NCBI RefSeq assembly: GCF_036057275.1
Contig: NZ_CP107945.1
Span: 6,448,001 to 6,512,000, forward strand
Direction: 5' to 3'
DNA: 64,000 bases
Origin: Streptomyces sp. NBC_00390
GTDB lineage: Bacteria > Actinomycetota > Actinomycetes > Streptomycetales > Streptomycetaceae
In this document: positions 1 through 11,123 of the stretch, one piece after another
How the letters are laid out: each line of letters starts with the position of its first letter
How positions within the stretch are numbered: the first letter of the stretch is position 1
The notes under the pieces: model-generated
Seen by the model: the letters and a program-made list of their open reading frames with translations, nothing else
Database searches by the model: none
What the model was told of the DNA's origin: nothing
Program-made: the position numbers and the translations under genes

Positions 1-1
1 C

Positions 2-1246
2 GCTGACGCCACCGACGCTGATCTGATGGCCCTGGCCGAGGACGAGCTGGAGGCTGCCGTGCAGATCTTCCACGTCCGCGGGGGACGGGTGCGCGGCCAG
101 CGCGGCTGGGTGACCGACAAGGTCGAGAACGTCGACACGGCAGGTCTGGTCGAGCACGCCCTGCAACAGCTGTACGGGGAGGAGAGCGGCGACGCGGTCC
201 CCAAGGAGGTCCTCGTCCCGGCACTGCCCGAGGAGACGGACGCGGTGACGCAGTGGCTGAGCGGCCGCCGCGGGTCCCAGGTGTCGCTGCGCATACCGCA
301 GCGCGGCGACAAGAAGGACCTGATGGAGACGGTCCAGCGCAACGCCCAGCAGGCGCTCGCGCTGCACAAGACCAGGCGCGCCAGCGACCTCACCACCCGC
401 TCCCGCGCCCTGGAGGAGATCGCCGAGGCGCTCGGCCTGGACTCCGCCCCGCTGCGGATCGAGTGCTTCGACATCTCGCACCTGCAGGGCGAGGACATCG
501 TGGCGTCCATGGTGGTGTTCGAGGACGGCCTGGCCCGCAAGAGCGAGTACCGCCGCTTCCAGATCAAGGGCCGCGCCGGGGACACGCAGCTCTGGCACGG
601 GGAGGGCCAGGACGATGTCCGGTCCATGCACGAGGTGGTCACCCGCCGCTTCAAGCGGTATCTGGCCGAGAAGGACCGGACGGGGGAGTGGATCGGCGGC
701 GATGATCCCGACGACGCTTCCGACGACGGGAAGCCGAGGAAGTTCGCCTACCCGCCCCAGCTCGTCGTGGTCGACGGAGGGCAGCCGCAGGTCGCGGCGG
801 CCCAGCGCGCTCTGGACGAACTCGGCATCGACGATGTCGCCGTCTGCGGTCTGGCCAAGCGCCTCGAGGAGGTCTGGCTGCCGCACGACGACGACCCCGT
901 CGTGCTGCCCCGCTCCAGCGAGGGGCTGTACCTCCTCCAGCGGGTACGTGACACAGCTCACGATTTCGCCATCCGCTATCAGCGCTCGAAACGGACCAAG
1001 CGCATCAGGACCGGTCCGCTGGACGCGGTCCCCGGGCTGGGAGAGACCCGCAAACAGGCTCTGATCAAGCATTTCGGCTCGGTGAAGCGGCTGCGGCAGG
1101 CGACAATCGAGCAGATCTGTGAGGTTCCCGGCATGGGCCGCAAGACGGCGGAGTCCGTGGTCGTGGCCCTGGCCCAGGCGGTTCCGGCCGCCCCTGCCGT
1201 GAATACGGCGACTGGAGAGATCATTGAAGAGAACGACGGGGGATAG
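2..1246 (+). CDS. uvrC: UvrABC excinuclease subunit C, 3' portion (5' end outside window)
   Basis: UvrC makes both incisions around a bulky DNA lesion in nucleotide excision repair. The reading frame is open to the left edge, so only the last 414 residues are present. They contain the RNase H-like nuclease domain, with its acidic residues in CFDISH and VVVDGG, followed by tandem helix-hairpin-helix motifs (VPGLGETR and VPGMGRKT) that bind DNA. The GIY-YIG domain for the 3' incision must lie upstream. The stop codon is 6 bases before the rapZ start, so uvrC probably heads the uvrC-rapZ-yvcK-whiA transcription unit usual in actinobacteria. Confidence 0.95.
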   Translation, partial: ADATDADLMALAEDELEAAVQIFHVRGGRVRGQRGWVTDKVENVDTAGLVEHALQQLYGEESGDAVPKEVLVPALPEETDAVTQWLSGRRGSQVSLRIPQRGDKKDLMETVQRNAQQALALHKTRRASDLTTRSRALEEIAEALGLDSAPLRIECFDISHLQGEDIVASMVVFEDGLARKSEYRRFQIKGRAGDTQLWHGEGQDDVRSMHEVVTRRFKRYLAEKDRTGEWIGGDDPDDASDDGKPRKFAYPPQLVVVDGGQPQVAAAQRALDELGIDDVAVCGLAKRLEEVWLPHDDDPVVLPRSSEGLYLLQRVRDTAHDFAIRYQRSKRTKRIRTGPLDAVPGLGETRKQALIKHFGSVKRLRQATIEQICEVPGMGRKTAESVVVALAQAVPAAPAVNTATGEIIEENDGG

Positions 1247-1252
1247 CGCGAA

Positions 1253-2194
1253 ATGACCGAGCACGATGGAGACGGAGCAGCAGACGTGAGTACGGGCAAC
1301 GGAACCGAGCCCGGCGATGCTGCCGCGGACGCGGCCATCCCTGAGCTGGTGATCATCTCCGGAATGTCGGGCGCCGGGCGCAGTACGGCGGCGAAGTGCC
1401 TGGAGGACCTCGGCTGGTTCGTCGTGGACAACCTGCCCCCTGCGCTGATCCCCACGATGGTGGAGCTCGGCGCCCGCTCGCAGGGCAACGTCGCGCGGAT
1501 CGCGGTGGTCGTCGACGTACGCGGCCGGCGGTTCTTCGACAATCTCCGCGAGTCCCTGGCCGACCTGGACGCCAAGCAGGTCACCCGCCGGATCGTCTTC
1601 CTCGAGTCGTCCGACGACGCCCTGGTGCGCCGCTTCGAGTCGGTCCGCCGTCCGCACCCCCTGCAGGGCGACGGCCGGATCGTCGACGGTATCGCCGCCG
1701 AGCGCGATCTGCTGCGCGAGCTGCGCGGTGACGCCGATCTGGTGATCGACACCTCCAGCCTGAACGTGCACGAGCTGCGCGCCAAGATGGACGCCCAGTT
1801 CGCGGGCGACGAGGAGCCCGAGCTGCGGGCCACCGTGATGTCGTTCGGGTTCAAGTACGGACTGCCCGTCGACGCCGACCTGGTCGTCGACATGCGCTTC
1901 CTGCCGAACCCGCACTGGGTCCCGGAACTGCGTCCCTTCACCGGCCTCAACGAAGAGGTCTCGAACTATGTCTTCAACCAGCCCGGCGCCAAGGAGTTCC
2001 TGGACAGCTACACCGAGCTGCTCCAGCTGATCGCCGCCGGCTACCGCCGTGAGGGCAAGCGGTACGTCACCATCGCGGTGGGCTGCACCGGCGGCAAGCA
2101 CCGCTCCGTCGCCACGTCCGAGAAGCTCGCGGCCAGGCTGTCCGCCGCCGGGGTCGAGACCGTCGTCGTGCACCGTGACATGGGGCGCGAGTGA
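1253..2194 (+). CDS. rapZ: RapZ/YvcJ family nucleotide-binding protein
   Basis: P-loop protein of the RapZ (YvcJ) family. In E. coli RapZ is an RNase adaptor in amino-sugar control; in Gram-positives its role is less clear and it always sits beside yvcK. 313 residues, slightly longer than usual because of an acidic N-terminal tail. A Walker A motif GMSGAGRST lies at residues 37-45 and the conserved C-terminal signature VGCTGGKHRS is intact. A GGGGGA ribosome site precedes ATG 1253; GTG 1286 is a possible later start. The gene overlaps yvcK by 4 bases, so translation is probably coupled. Confidence 0.93.
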   Translation: MTEHDGDGAADVSTGNGTEPGDAAADAAIPELVIISGMSGAGRSTAAKCLEDLGWFVVDNLPPALIPTMVELGARSQGNVARIAVVVDVRGRRFFDNLRESLADLDAKQVTRRIVFLESSDDALVRRFESVRRPHPLQGDGRIVDGIAAERDLLRELRGDADLVIDTSSLNVHELRAKMDAQFAGDEEPELRATVMSFGFKYGLPVDADLVVDMRFLPNPHWVPELRPFTGLNEEVSNYVFNQPGAKEFLDSYTELLQLIAAGYRREGKRYVTIAVGCTGGKHRSVATSEKLAARLSAAGVETVVVHRDMGRE

Positions 2195-3225
2195 CCGGAC
2201 GCAACCTCCGTCTGCGGCGGCTGCGCAGGACCACGCACGCGCTGTCGGCACGGAAGCGCGGTGCCCAGCCCAAGGTCGTCGCCCTCGGCGGCGGAATGGG
2301 CCTGTCGGCGTCGCTGGCGGCCCTGCGCCGCATCACGGGAGATCTCACCGCGGTCGTCACCGTCGCCGACGACGGCGGCTCCAGCGGGCGGCTGCGCAGG
2401 GAGCTCGGCGTACTGCCGCCCGGTGATCTGCGCAAGGCGCTCGCCGCGCTGTGCGGCGACGACGACTGGGGCCAGACCTGGGCCCGGGTCATCCAGTACC
2501 GCTTCCAGTCCAAGGGCGAGCTGCACGAGCATGCGGTCGGCAATCTGCTGATCGTGGCCCTGTGGGAGCAGTTCGGCGACCATGTCCAGGCCCTTGATCT
2601 GGTCGGCAAGCTGCTGGGCGCGCACGGGCGGGTGCTGCCGATGTCGGCCGTGCCGCTGGACCTCGAGGCGCTGGTGCGGGGGCACGACCCGGCGCGCCCG
2701 GACGCTGTGGAGACGGTCCGGGGCCAGGCCACCGTCGCGCTCACCCCGGGCGAGGTGCAGTCCGTGCATCTCGTCCCGCACGACCCGCCGGCCGTACCGG
2801 AGGCAGTCGAGGCGGTGCTGGACGCCGACTGGGTGGTTCTCGGCCCCGGCTCCTGGTTCTCCTCGGTGATCCCGCATCTACTGGTTCCCGAACTGCTGGA
2901 CGCCCTGGTGGAGACCAAGGCGCGCCGGGTCCTCTCCCTCAATCTGTCGCCACAGCCCGGGGAAACCGAAGGGTTCTCCCCGCAGCGTCATTTGGAGGTT
3001 TTGGGACGACACGCGCCTAAACTCGCCCTGGACGTGGTGCTGGCCGACGAGGCCGCAGTGCGCGACCGCGCCTCCCTCGCCGAGGCCGCCAGTCGGCTGG
3101 GGGCCGCGGTCGAGCTGGCTCCGGTGGCCTCGCCCGACAGCGTTTCGAGGCACGACCCGGAGCTGTTGGCCGCCGCGTACGACCGTATTTTTCGGATGCA
3201 TGGAAGGATCGGCCCATGGCGATGA
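2191..3225 (+). CDS. yvcK: YvcK/CofD-like gluconeogenesis factor
   Basis: YvcK proteins bind UDP-sugars and are needed for cell-wall homeostasis and growth on gluconeogenic carbon sources in Bacillus and mycobacteria. 344 residues, with the N-terminal Rossmann-like stretch ALGGGMGLSASL and the DDGGSSGRLR motif of the CofD/YvcK superfamily. It starts at GTG 2191 inside the rapZ stop (GTGA overlap) and its end overlaps whiA by 10 bases. A basic N-terminal stretch (residues 1-25, rich in Arg) precedes the fold. Confidence 0.92.
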   Translation: MTGRNLRLRRLRRTTHALSARKRGAQPKVVALGGGMGLSASLAALRRITGDLTAVVTVADDGGSSGRLRRELGVLPPGDLRKALAALCGDDDWGQTWARVIQYRFQSKGELHEHAVGNLLIVALWEQFGDHVQALDLVGKLLGAHGRVLPMSAVPLDLEALVRGHDPARPDAVETVRGQATVALTPGEVQSVHLVPHDPPAVPEAVEAVLDADWVVLGPGSWFSSVIPHLLVPELLDALVETKARRVLSLNLSPQPGETEGFSPQRHLEVLGRHAPKLALDVVLADEAAVRDRASLAEAASRLGAAVELAPVASPDSVSRHDPELLAAAYDRIFRMHGRIGPWR

Positions 3226-4205
3226 CGGCAGCGGTGAAGGACGAAATCTCCCGGCTTCCCGTCACCCGGACCTGCTGCAGAAAGGCGGAGGTCTCGGCGA
3301 TCCTGCGATTCGCGGGCGGGCTGCACCTGGTGAGCGGCCGCATCGTGATCGAGGCGGAGCTGGACACCGGGATTGCGGCGCGCCGGCTCAAGCGCGACAT
3401 CCTGGAGATCTTCGGGCACAGTTCCGAGCTGATGGTGATGGCTCCTGGCGGGCTGCGCCGGGGCTCGCGCTTCGTGGTGCGGGTGGTGGCGGGCGGCGAT
3501 CAGCTGGCCCGCCAGACCGGCCTGGTGGACGGTCGCGGCCGCCCCATCCGCGGGCTGCCCCCGCAGGTGGTCTCGGGGGCCACCTGTGATGCGGAGGCCG
3601 CCTGGCGGGGCGCCTTCCTGGCCCATGGTTCGCTCACCGAGCCGGGCCGCTCCTCCTCGCTGGAGGTCACCTGCCCCGGCCCCGAGGCCGCCCTGGCGCT
3701 GGTGGGTGCCGCCCGCCGGCTGTCCATCGCGGCCAAGGCGCGCGAGGTGCGGGGCGTGGACCGGGTGGTCGTACGCGACGGGGACGCGATCGGTGCGCTG
3801 CTGACCCGGCTCGGCGCCCATGAGTCGGTGCTGGCGTGGGAGGAACGGCGGATGCGGCGCGAGGTGCGCGCCACCGCCAACCGCCTCGCCAACTTCGACG
3901 ACGCGAATCTGCGCCGTTCCGCCCGGGCTGCGGTTGCCGCGGGCGCTCGGGTGCAGCGGGCGCTGGAGATCCTCGGCGAGGAGGTGCCCGAGCACCTCGC
4001 CGCCGCGGGCCGGCTCCGTATGGAGCACAAGCAGGCCTCCCTCGAGGAACTGGGGGCGCTTGCCGATCCGCCGCTGACCAAGGACGCGGTCGCGGGCCGT
4101 ATCCGCCGGCTGCTGGCGATGGCCGACAAGCGGGCCCAGGACCTCGGGATTCCGGGCACGGAGTCCAATCTGACGGAGGAGATGGCAGACGGTCTCGTCG
4201 GCTGA
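3216..4205 (+). CDS. whiA: Sporulation transcription factor WhiA
   Basis: WhiA is the DNA-binding regulator that, with WhiB, triggers sporulation septation in Streptomyces aerial hyphae; Gram-positive homologues are widespread. 329 residues: an N-terminal degenerate LAGLIDADG homing-endonuclease-like domain (about residues 1-210) and a C-terminal helix-turn-helix (about 240-320, including SLEELGALADPPLTKDAVAGR). It starts at ATG 3216 inside the 3' end of yvcK, with ATG 3222 two codons later as an alternative. It is the last gene before a strong terminator. Confidence 0.96.
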   Translation: MAMTAAVKDEISRLPVTRTCCRKAEVSAILRFAGGLHLVSGRIVIEAELDTGIAARRLKRDILEIFGHSSELMVMAPGGLRRGSRFVVRVVAGGDQLARQTGLVDGRGRPIRGLPPQVVSGATCDAEAAWRGAFLAHGSLTEPGRSSSLEVTCPGPEAALALVGAARRLSIAAKAREVRGVDRVVVRDGDAIGALLTRLGAHESVLAWEERRMRREVRATANRLANFDDANLRRSARAAVAAGARVQRALEILGEEVPEHLAAAGRLRMEHKQASLEELGALADPPLTKDAVAGRIRRLLAMADKRAQDLGIPGTESNLTEEMADGLVG

Positions 4206-4232
4206 CTCCTACGGCATGCAGCTCAACAGCTT

Positions 4233-4271
4233 TGCTGCCGACGCCTGTTGAGGCGTCGGCAGCATTGTTTT
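4233..4271 (+). terminator. Intrinsic terminator of the uvrC-whiA unit
   Basis: Perfect 13-bp inverted repeat (4233-4245 with 4252-4264) around a 6-base loop, followed by the T-rich run TTGTTTT. It is an unusually classical Rho-independent terminator for this GC content and lies 28 bases after the whiA stop. Confidence 0.9.
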
Positions 4272-4362
4272 CCCGGCACCCGACGCACTATTGACATGAT
4301 CATGGAGAGTCATGAGCCTGGCGCATGTTCACTTTCGTGGCAGACAACAGCAAGGGGGGCTT

Positions 4363-7311
4363 ATGAGACGCAGGGCGAGATCGATCCTCGCTGCGGCTTC
4401 ACTGCTGGTTGCCGGACTTTCGGCGGCGCCGATCGCGCAGGCCGACCCCGGTGACGGCAGCGGTGAGGAACTCTCCGTATGGCATGCGAAAGTCACCAGG
4501 GCACAGGTGCCGCTGATCCTCGCGGCCGGTGCCGACGCACATGAGCTGACCGAGCAGGTGCCGGCCAAGGGCACCGCGACGATCGAGCTCTATCTGACGG
4601 AACGGCAGGCGGGTGAACTGCGCGAGCAGGGCATCGGCGTCACCGAGCACACGGTCCCGAAGGCGGCCGAACGGCGCGTCGCCGCGGCCGGTGACGGCGT
4701 CTTCCGCCCGTACAGCGGCGAGGGCGGTCTCAAGAGCGAGATCCTCGAGGCCGCCAAGGCCAACCCGGACATCACCAAGGTCGTCAGCATCGGCAAGTCC
4801 GTGAAGGGCCAGGACATCCTCGCGCTGAAGATCTCCAAGGGCGCCAGGAAGCACAAGGACGGCTCCAGGCCGGCCACGCTGTACATGTCCAACCAGCACG
4901 CCCGGGAGTGGATCACCCCGGAGATGACCCGGCGGCTGATGCACCACTACCTGACCGGCTACGGCAAGGATCCGCAGATCACCAGGATCGTGGACGCCTC
5001 CGAGGTGTGGTTCGTGCTCTCCGCCAACCCCGACGGCTACGACTACACGTTCAAGGGCACCGCCGAGCGGCAGTGGCGCAAGAACATGCGCGACAACGAC
5101 GGCGACGGCGTCATCGCCCCCGGCGACGGGGTCGACCTCAACCGCAACTTCGCCTACAAGTGGGGCTACGACAACGAGGGTTCGTCCCCGGATCCGTTCG
5201 ACGAGACCTATCGCGGCACCGGGCCGGCGTCCGAGCCCGAGACCAAGGCGATCGACGCGTTCCAGAAGCGCATCGGCTTCGAGTACGGCATCAACTACCA
5301 CTCCGCGGCCGAGCTGCTCCTCTACGGCGTCGGCTGGCAGGTCGCCACCCCGACCCCCGACGACGTGCTGTACGAGGCGCTGGCGGGCACCCCGGAGAAC
5401 TCCGCGATCCCGGGCTACCACCCCCAGGTCTCCTCCGAGCTCTACACCACCAACGGCGAGGCCGACGGCCACGCGGCCAACGTCAACGGGATGATGATGT
5501 ACACCCCGGAGATGTCGACCTGTGCCACCGCCTCCCGGATCGACCCCGGCGATCCCTGGAACGCCGCCGACTGCGCCTCCGTCTTCACCTTCCCCGACGA
5601 CGAGAAGCTGATCCAGCAGGAGTTCGCCAAGAACATCCCGTTCGCCCTCTCCGTCGCCGAGACCTCCCTCCACCCCGACCGGCCCTCCTCCTCGCTCGGC
5701 CTGGAGGCGGCGGACTTCACCCCGCAGCCGTTCACCACTTCCTACGCCCGCGGCGGCGACCAGGAAGTGTCCGTCATCGTCCGCAAGTCGGTACGTGACA
5801 AGGAGCTCAAGTACCGCGTCAACGGCGGCCGGGTCCATGACCAGACGCTGCGGCGCTGGAAGGGCGGCGAGACATACGGCGGCGACGACAACATCCGCTT
5901 CGACGAGTACCGCGCCAAGGTCCAGGACGGCATTGTCGGCGACACCGTCGAGGTCTGGTTCACCGGTGAGACCGGGGCCGGAAAGTCCACGTCCAGCGAG
6001 CACTTCACCTACCGGATCGCCGAACGTCCGCGCGGCGACACGCTGGTGATCGCCGAGGAGGGCGGTACCGCCCCGGCCCAGCACGCCGCGGCGTACACGA
6101 AGGCCCTCGCCGACAACAACCGGCGCAGCGCCGTCTGGGACGTCGCCACCCAGGGCACCCCTGATCCCCTCGGCGTGCTCAGCCACTTCCGGTCCGTCGT
6201 CTGGTACACCGGCGCGGCGGCGCCGTCCTGGGCCACCACCCAGGCCGTGCGCGACTATCTCAACGACGGCGGCAAGCTGGTCACCGCGGGTGAACGGGCG
6301 GGCGGCAACGCCAACCTCGGCGGCGCGCTCAGCGACGACTTCGCCCAGTACTACCTCGGCGCGTCGGGCCGTGCCTCGCTCGCCGGGGTCACCGGATTCC
6401 GCGGCACCGGAGGTCTCGCCGGAGGCTTCGGATCACTGGCCGGCGCACCCGGCAACCCGCTGGACGCCGCGGGTGCGTACACGATCACCTCGGACACCCT
6501 GCCGGCCGGCGAGTTCCCGCAGTTCCGCAGCGCGGCAGCGGGCGAGTACCCCGGCGTGCGCATGCCCTTCTCGCCGTACGCGGGTGACTGGTACGCGGCA
6601 GCCACCCACCGCAACGGCTCCTGGATGCGCCTGTCGCGCACGATCGATCTCGGTGGCACGGCCGCGGCCGACAAGCCCGCGCTGAACATGGCGCTGAGCT
6701 TCAACACCGAGCCCGGCTACGACAATGCCGTCCTCGAGGTCCACACGGTCGGCCAGGACGACTGGACGACCCTGCCGGACACCGGCGGCGGCACCGGAAC
6801 CACCGTGCCGACCCAGTGCGGCGAAGGCTTCTACGTCAACCAGCATCCGTTCCTGAGGCACTACCTCACCGTCGGTGCGGGTGGCTGTACGGCGAGTGGC
6901 ACGAGTGGCAGCTGGAACTCCTTCACCGGAGCCTCCGACGGCTGGCGGGCCACGTCGTTCGATCTCAGCGCCTACGCGGGCAAGCAGATCGAGGTCTCCC
7001 TGTCGTACATCACCGACCCCGGCGACGGTGGCCGCGGCATCTTCGTCGACGAGACCAAGCTGGTGACCGGCGGCGGTGAGCAGGGCGCCGACGGCTTCGA
7101 GACCTCGCTCGGGCCCTGGACGGCGGCGGGACCTCCGCAGGGCAGCCCGGCCCCGCGCGGGAACTGGGAGCGCAGTCAGGACCTGTACCCTTCCGCGGCG
7201 GCGGTCGCCACGAGGGACAGCGTCCTGCTCGGTTTCGGCCTGGAGCATGTGCCGGCCGCTGCCGAGCGCCGGCGGATCATCGCCGCAGCGCTGACCGCCC
7301 TTCGGCGCTGA
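4363..7311 (+). CDS. Secreted zinc carboxypeptidase, peptidase family M14, with long C-terminal extension
   Basis: Predicted exported metallocarboxypeptidase of 982 residues. The start at ATG 4363 is chosen over ATG 4312 because it has a GGGGGG ribosome site and begins a clean signal peptide (MRRRAR, hydrophobic core, cleavage near AQA-DP). Zinc ligands are H179 and E182 (in NQHAREW) and H313 (in NYHS); the catalytic Glu is E383 in YTPEMS. Their spacing matches carboxypeptidase A. About 500 residues follow: a region (about 560-700) resembling a glutamine-amidotransferase-like fold, then a beta-rich region (about 740-950). The extra domains are inferred from sequence character only. Single gene between terminators. 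Confidence 0.9.
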   Translation: MRRRARSILAAASLLVAGLSAAPIAQADPGDGSGEELSVWHAKVTRAQVPLILAAGADAHELTEQVPAKGTATIELYLTERQAGELREQGIGVTEHTVPKAAERRVAAAGDGVFRPYSGEGGLKSEILEAAKANPDITKVVSIGKSVKGQDILALKISKGARKHKDGSRPATLYMSNQHAREWITPEMTRRLMHHYLTGYGKDPQITRIVDASEVWFVLSANPDGYDYTFKGTAERQWRKNMRDNDGDGVIAPGDGVDLNRNFAYKWGYDNEGSSPDPFDETYRGTGPASEPETKAIDAFQKRIGFEYGINYHSAAELLLYGVGWQVATPTPDDVLYEALAGTPENSAIPGYHPQVSSELYTTNGEADGHAANVNGMMMYTPEMSTCATASRIDPGDPWNAADCASVFTFPDDEKLIQQEFAKNIPFALSVAETSLHPDRPSSSLGLEAADFTPQPFTTSYARGGDQEVSVIVRKSVRDKELKYRVNGGRVHDQTLRRWKGGETYGGDDNIRFDEYRAKVQDGIVGDTVEVWFTGETGAGKSTSSEHFTYRIAERPRGDTLVIAEEGGTAPAQHAAAYTKALADNNRRSAVWDVATQGTPDPLGVLSHFRSVVWYTGAAAPSWATTQAVRDYLNDGGKLVTAGERAGGNANLGGALSDDFAQYYLGASGRASLAGVTGFRGTGGLAGGFGSLAGAPGNPLDAAGAYTITSDTLPAGEFPQFRSAAAGEYPGVRMPFSPYAGDWYAAATHRNGSWMRLSRTIDLGGTAAADKPALNMALSFNTEPGYDNAVLEVHTVGQDDWTTLPDTGGGTGTTVPTQCGEGFYVNQHPFLRHYLTVGAGGCTASGTSGSWNSFTGASDGWRATSFDLSAYAGKQIEVSLSYITDPGDGGRGIFVDETKLVTGGGEQGADGFETSLGPWTAAGPPQGSPAPRGNWERSQDLYPSAAAVATRDSVLLGFGLEHVPAAAERRRIIAAALTALRR

Positions 7312-7316
7312 CCAGC

Positions 7317-7357
7317 GCACTGCACCCGGTCCGGCGTACCCGGGCCGGGTGCAGTGC
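7317..7357 (+). terminator. Hairpin terminator after the M14 carboxypeptidase gene
   Basis: Perfect 13-bp inverted repeat (7317-7329 with 7345-7357) with a 15-base GC-rich loop, five bases after the stop codon. There is no U tract, as is common for Streptomyces terminators. Confidence 0.8.
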
Positions 7358-7523
7358 TCCGGCGGCTCGTGACCCTACTGACGGGTACGAGCCACCAGGC
7401 AATACACGCGCCCTCTCGATGTCACTCGGGGCCCTCGTGGGGGGTAGGGTCATAGGCGGTCGGGGACATCCCATACAGCTCGCCGGCGTCGAAAACCGGC
7501 GTACCAACGAGGAGATCGGTTTC

Positions 7524-8528
<1,005 letters not shown>

Positions 8529-8646
8529 TCTGCACCTTCTGATCTGCAACGAGAGCACCACGATGTAAGCGACAGGGCTCGGCCGGCGCAATGTGGCGCG
8601 GTTCGAGCCCTGTCGCACGTCCAGCCCTCCGAGGAGCCGTAATTTC

Positions 8647-9858
8647 ATGAAGACGATCGACCAACTCCTGGCCGACGGGGTCGCGGGCAAGCGGGTATTC
8701 GTCCGCGCCGACCTCAATGTGCCGCTCGACGGCACCACCATCACCGACGACGGCCGCATCCGCGCCGTCCGGCCGACCATCGCCAAGCTCGCCGAGGCGG
8801 GCGCGCGTGTCGTCGTCGCCTCCCACCTGGGCCGCCCCAAGGGCGCCCCGGACCCGGCGTTCTCGCTCGCCCCGGCCGCCAAGCGGCTCGGCGAACTGCT
8901 CGGCGCCGAGGTGGCGTTCGCGACCGACACGGTCGGCGATTCCGCCACCTCCGTGGTGGCGGCCCTCGCCGACGGCCAGGTCGCCGTCGTCGAGAACCTG
9001 CGTTTCAACGCCGGCGAGACCTCCAAGGACGACGCCGAGCGCGGCGCGTTCGCCGACCAGCTGGCCGCCCTGGCGGATGTGTACGTCGGCGACGGTTTCG
9101 GAGCCGTGCACCGCAAGCACGCCTCGGTGTTCGACCTTCCGGCGCGCCTGCCGCACTACGCGGGCTACCTCATCGGGACCGAGGTCGGCGTGCTGAAGAA
9201 GCTCACCGAGGACGTCAAGCGTCCCTATGTCGTCGTGCTCGGCGGCGCCAAGGTCTCCGACAAGCTCGCCGTCATCGACCAGCTGCTCGGCAAGGCCGAC
9301 AGGCTGCTGATCGGCGGCGGCATGGCGTACACGTTCCTCAAGGCCAAGGGCTACGAGGTCGGTGTCTCCCTCCTCCAGGAGGACCAGGTCCCGACCGTCA
9401 TCGAGTACATGGAGCGCGCCGAGAAGAACGGCGTCGAGCTCGTACTGCCCGTCGACATCCTGGCCGCGGCGGACTTCCCGGACCTCAAGACCAAGGCCCC
9501 GGCCGAGTTCGTCACGGTCGACGCGGACGGTATCCCGGCCGACAAGGAGGGCCTGGACATCGGCCCGAGGACGCGTGAGCTGTACGCCTCGAAGATCGCC
9601 GACGCCGAGACCGTCTTCTGGAACGGCCCTGTGGGCGTCTTCGAGCACCCCGACTACGCGGGCGGCACCCGCGCGATCGCCCAGGCGCTCGTCGACAGCT
9701 CGGCCTTCACGGTCGTCGGCGGTGGCGACTCCGCTGCCGCCGTCCGTACGCTCGGTTTCGACGAGAACGCATTCGGCCACATTTCGACCGGCGGCGGCGC
9801 GAGCCTCGAGTATCTCGAGGGCAAGACGCTTCCCGGACTCGCTGCACTGGAGGACTGA
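8647..9858 (+). CDS. pgk: Phosphoglycerate kinase
   Basis: Transfers the acyl phosphate of 1,3-bisphosphoglycerate to ADP. 403 residues, normal family length. ATG 8647 follows a GAGGAG site and begins at MKTIDQL; the open frame upstream is non-coding. The substrate signature RADLNVPLD and the nucleotide-binding region GGGMAYTFLKAKG are present, and the C-terminal hinge sequence GGGDSAAA is intact. Six bases separate it from tpiA. Confidence 0.96.
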   Translation: MKTIDQLLADGVAGKRVFVRADLNVPLDGTTITDDGRIRAVRPTIAKLAEAGARVVVASHLGRPKGAPDPAFSLAPAAKRLGELLGAEVAFATDTVGDSATSVVAALADGQVAVVENLRFNAGETSKDDAERGAFADQLAALADVYVGDGFGAVHRKHASVFDLPARLPHYAGYLIGTEVGVLKKLTEDVKRPYVVVLGGAKVSDKLAVIDQLLGKADRLLIGGGMAYTFLKAKGYEVGVSLLQEDQVPTVIEYMERAEKNGVELVLPVDILAAADFPDLKTKAPAEFVTVDADGIPADKEGLDIGPRTRELYASKIADAETVFWNGPVGVFEHPDYAGGTRAIAQALVDSSAFTVVGGGDSAAAVRTLGFDENAFGHISTGGGASLEYLEGKTLPGLAALED

Positions 9859-9864
9859 CCCCGC

Positions 9865-10653
<789 letters not shown>

Positions 10654-10686
10654 GTATGCGCTAGCGCAGATCCGGCGTACCCTTGC

Positions 10687-10716
10687 GGGGGCCGAAGCTC
10701 ATGGAGCTCGGCCCCC
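10687..10716 (+). terminator. Hairpin after tpiA
   Basis: GC-rich inverted repeat, GGGGGCCG-A-AGCTC pairing with GAGCT-CGGCCCCC with one bulged base and a very short loop. It separates tpiA from secG and may be a terminator or partial attenuator. Confidence 0.65.
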
Positions 10717-10751
10717 GTCGTCCATACCAGTCCTAGGAAGTTGGTCCAGCC

Positions 10752-10988
10752 GTGGTTATGGGGTTCTCGATCGCCCTGATCGTCTTCAGTGGCCTGCTGA
10801 TGCTGCTGGTGCTGATGCACAAGGGGAAGGGCGGCGGCCTCTCCGACATGTTCGGAGGCGGAATGCAGTCCTCGGTCGGCGGCTCCTCGGTCGCCGAGCG
10901 CAACCTGGACCGCATCACCGTCGTTGTCGGTCTGCTCTGGTTCGCGAGCATTGTCGTACTTGGTCTGCTCATGAAGCTGGACAGCTGA
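10752..10988 (+). CDS. secG: Preprotein translocase subunit SecG
   Basis: Small membrane subunit of the SecYEG translocon. 78 residues from GTG 10752 (76 if ATG 10758 is used). Two hydrophobic segments (about residues 5-22 and 53-74) flank a glycine-rich cytoplasmic loop with the family pattern GKGGGLSDMFGGG. An AGGAAG ribosome site lies upstream. Its place after tpiA is conserved in actinobacteria. Confidence 0.93.
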   Translation: MVMGFSIALIVFSGLLMLLVLMHKGKGGGLSDMFGGGMQSSVGGSSVAERNLDRITVVVGLLWFASIVVLGLLMKLDS

Positions 10989-11031
10989 CCCACAGGTTCC
11001 GCGTCCCGAGCTGGGGTGTAACTCCAATCAC

Positions 11032-11059
11032 TGGACGAGCGTTGGGCCTTACGTAGACT
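11032..11059 (+). promoter_or_regulatory. Candidate promoter of the RbpA-family gene
   Basis: TGGACG (11032-11037) and TAGACT (11054-11059) separated by 16 bases resemble the -35 and -10 of a principal-sigma (HrdB) promoter. The predicted start of transcription is about 58 bases before GTG 11124. Read by eye only. Confidence 0.45.
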
Positions 11060-11123
11060 GGGGCACTCGCGGCGCAGCCGCTGTGAGACGCTGTGCAGCA
11101 CCATCACGCAGGGAGTTACGACC

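Noticed and set aside
4399..6186. 595-codon minus-strand ORF opposite the M14 carboxypeptidase gene
   Set aside because: Antisense shadow with Val/Gly/Asp bias; the plus-strand frame contains the complete M14 motifs.
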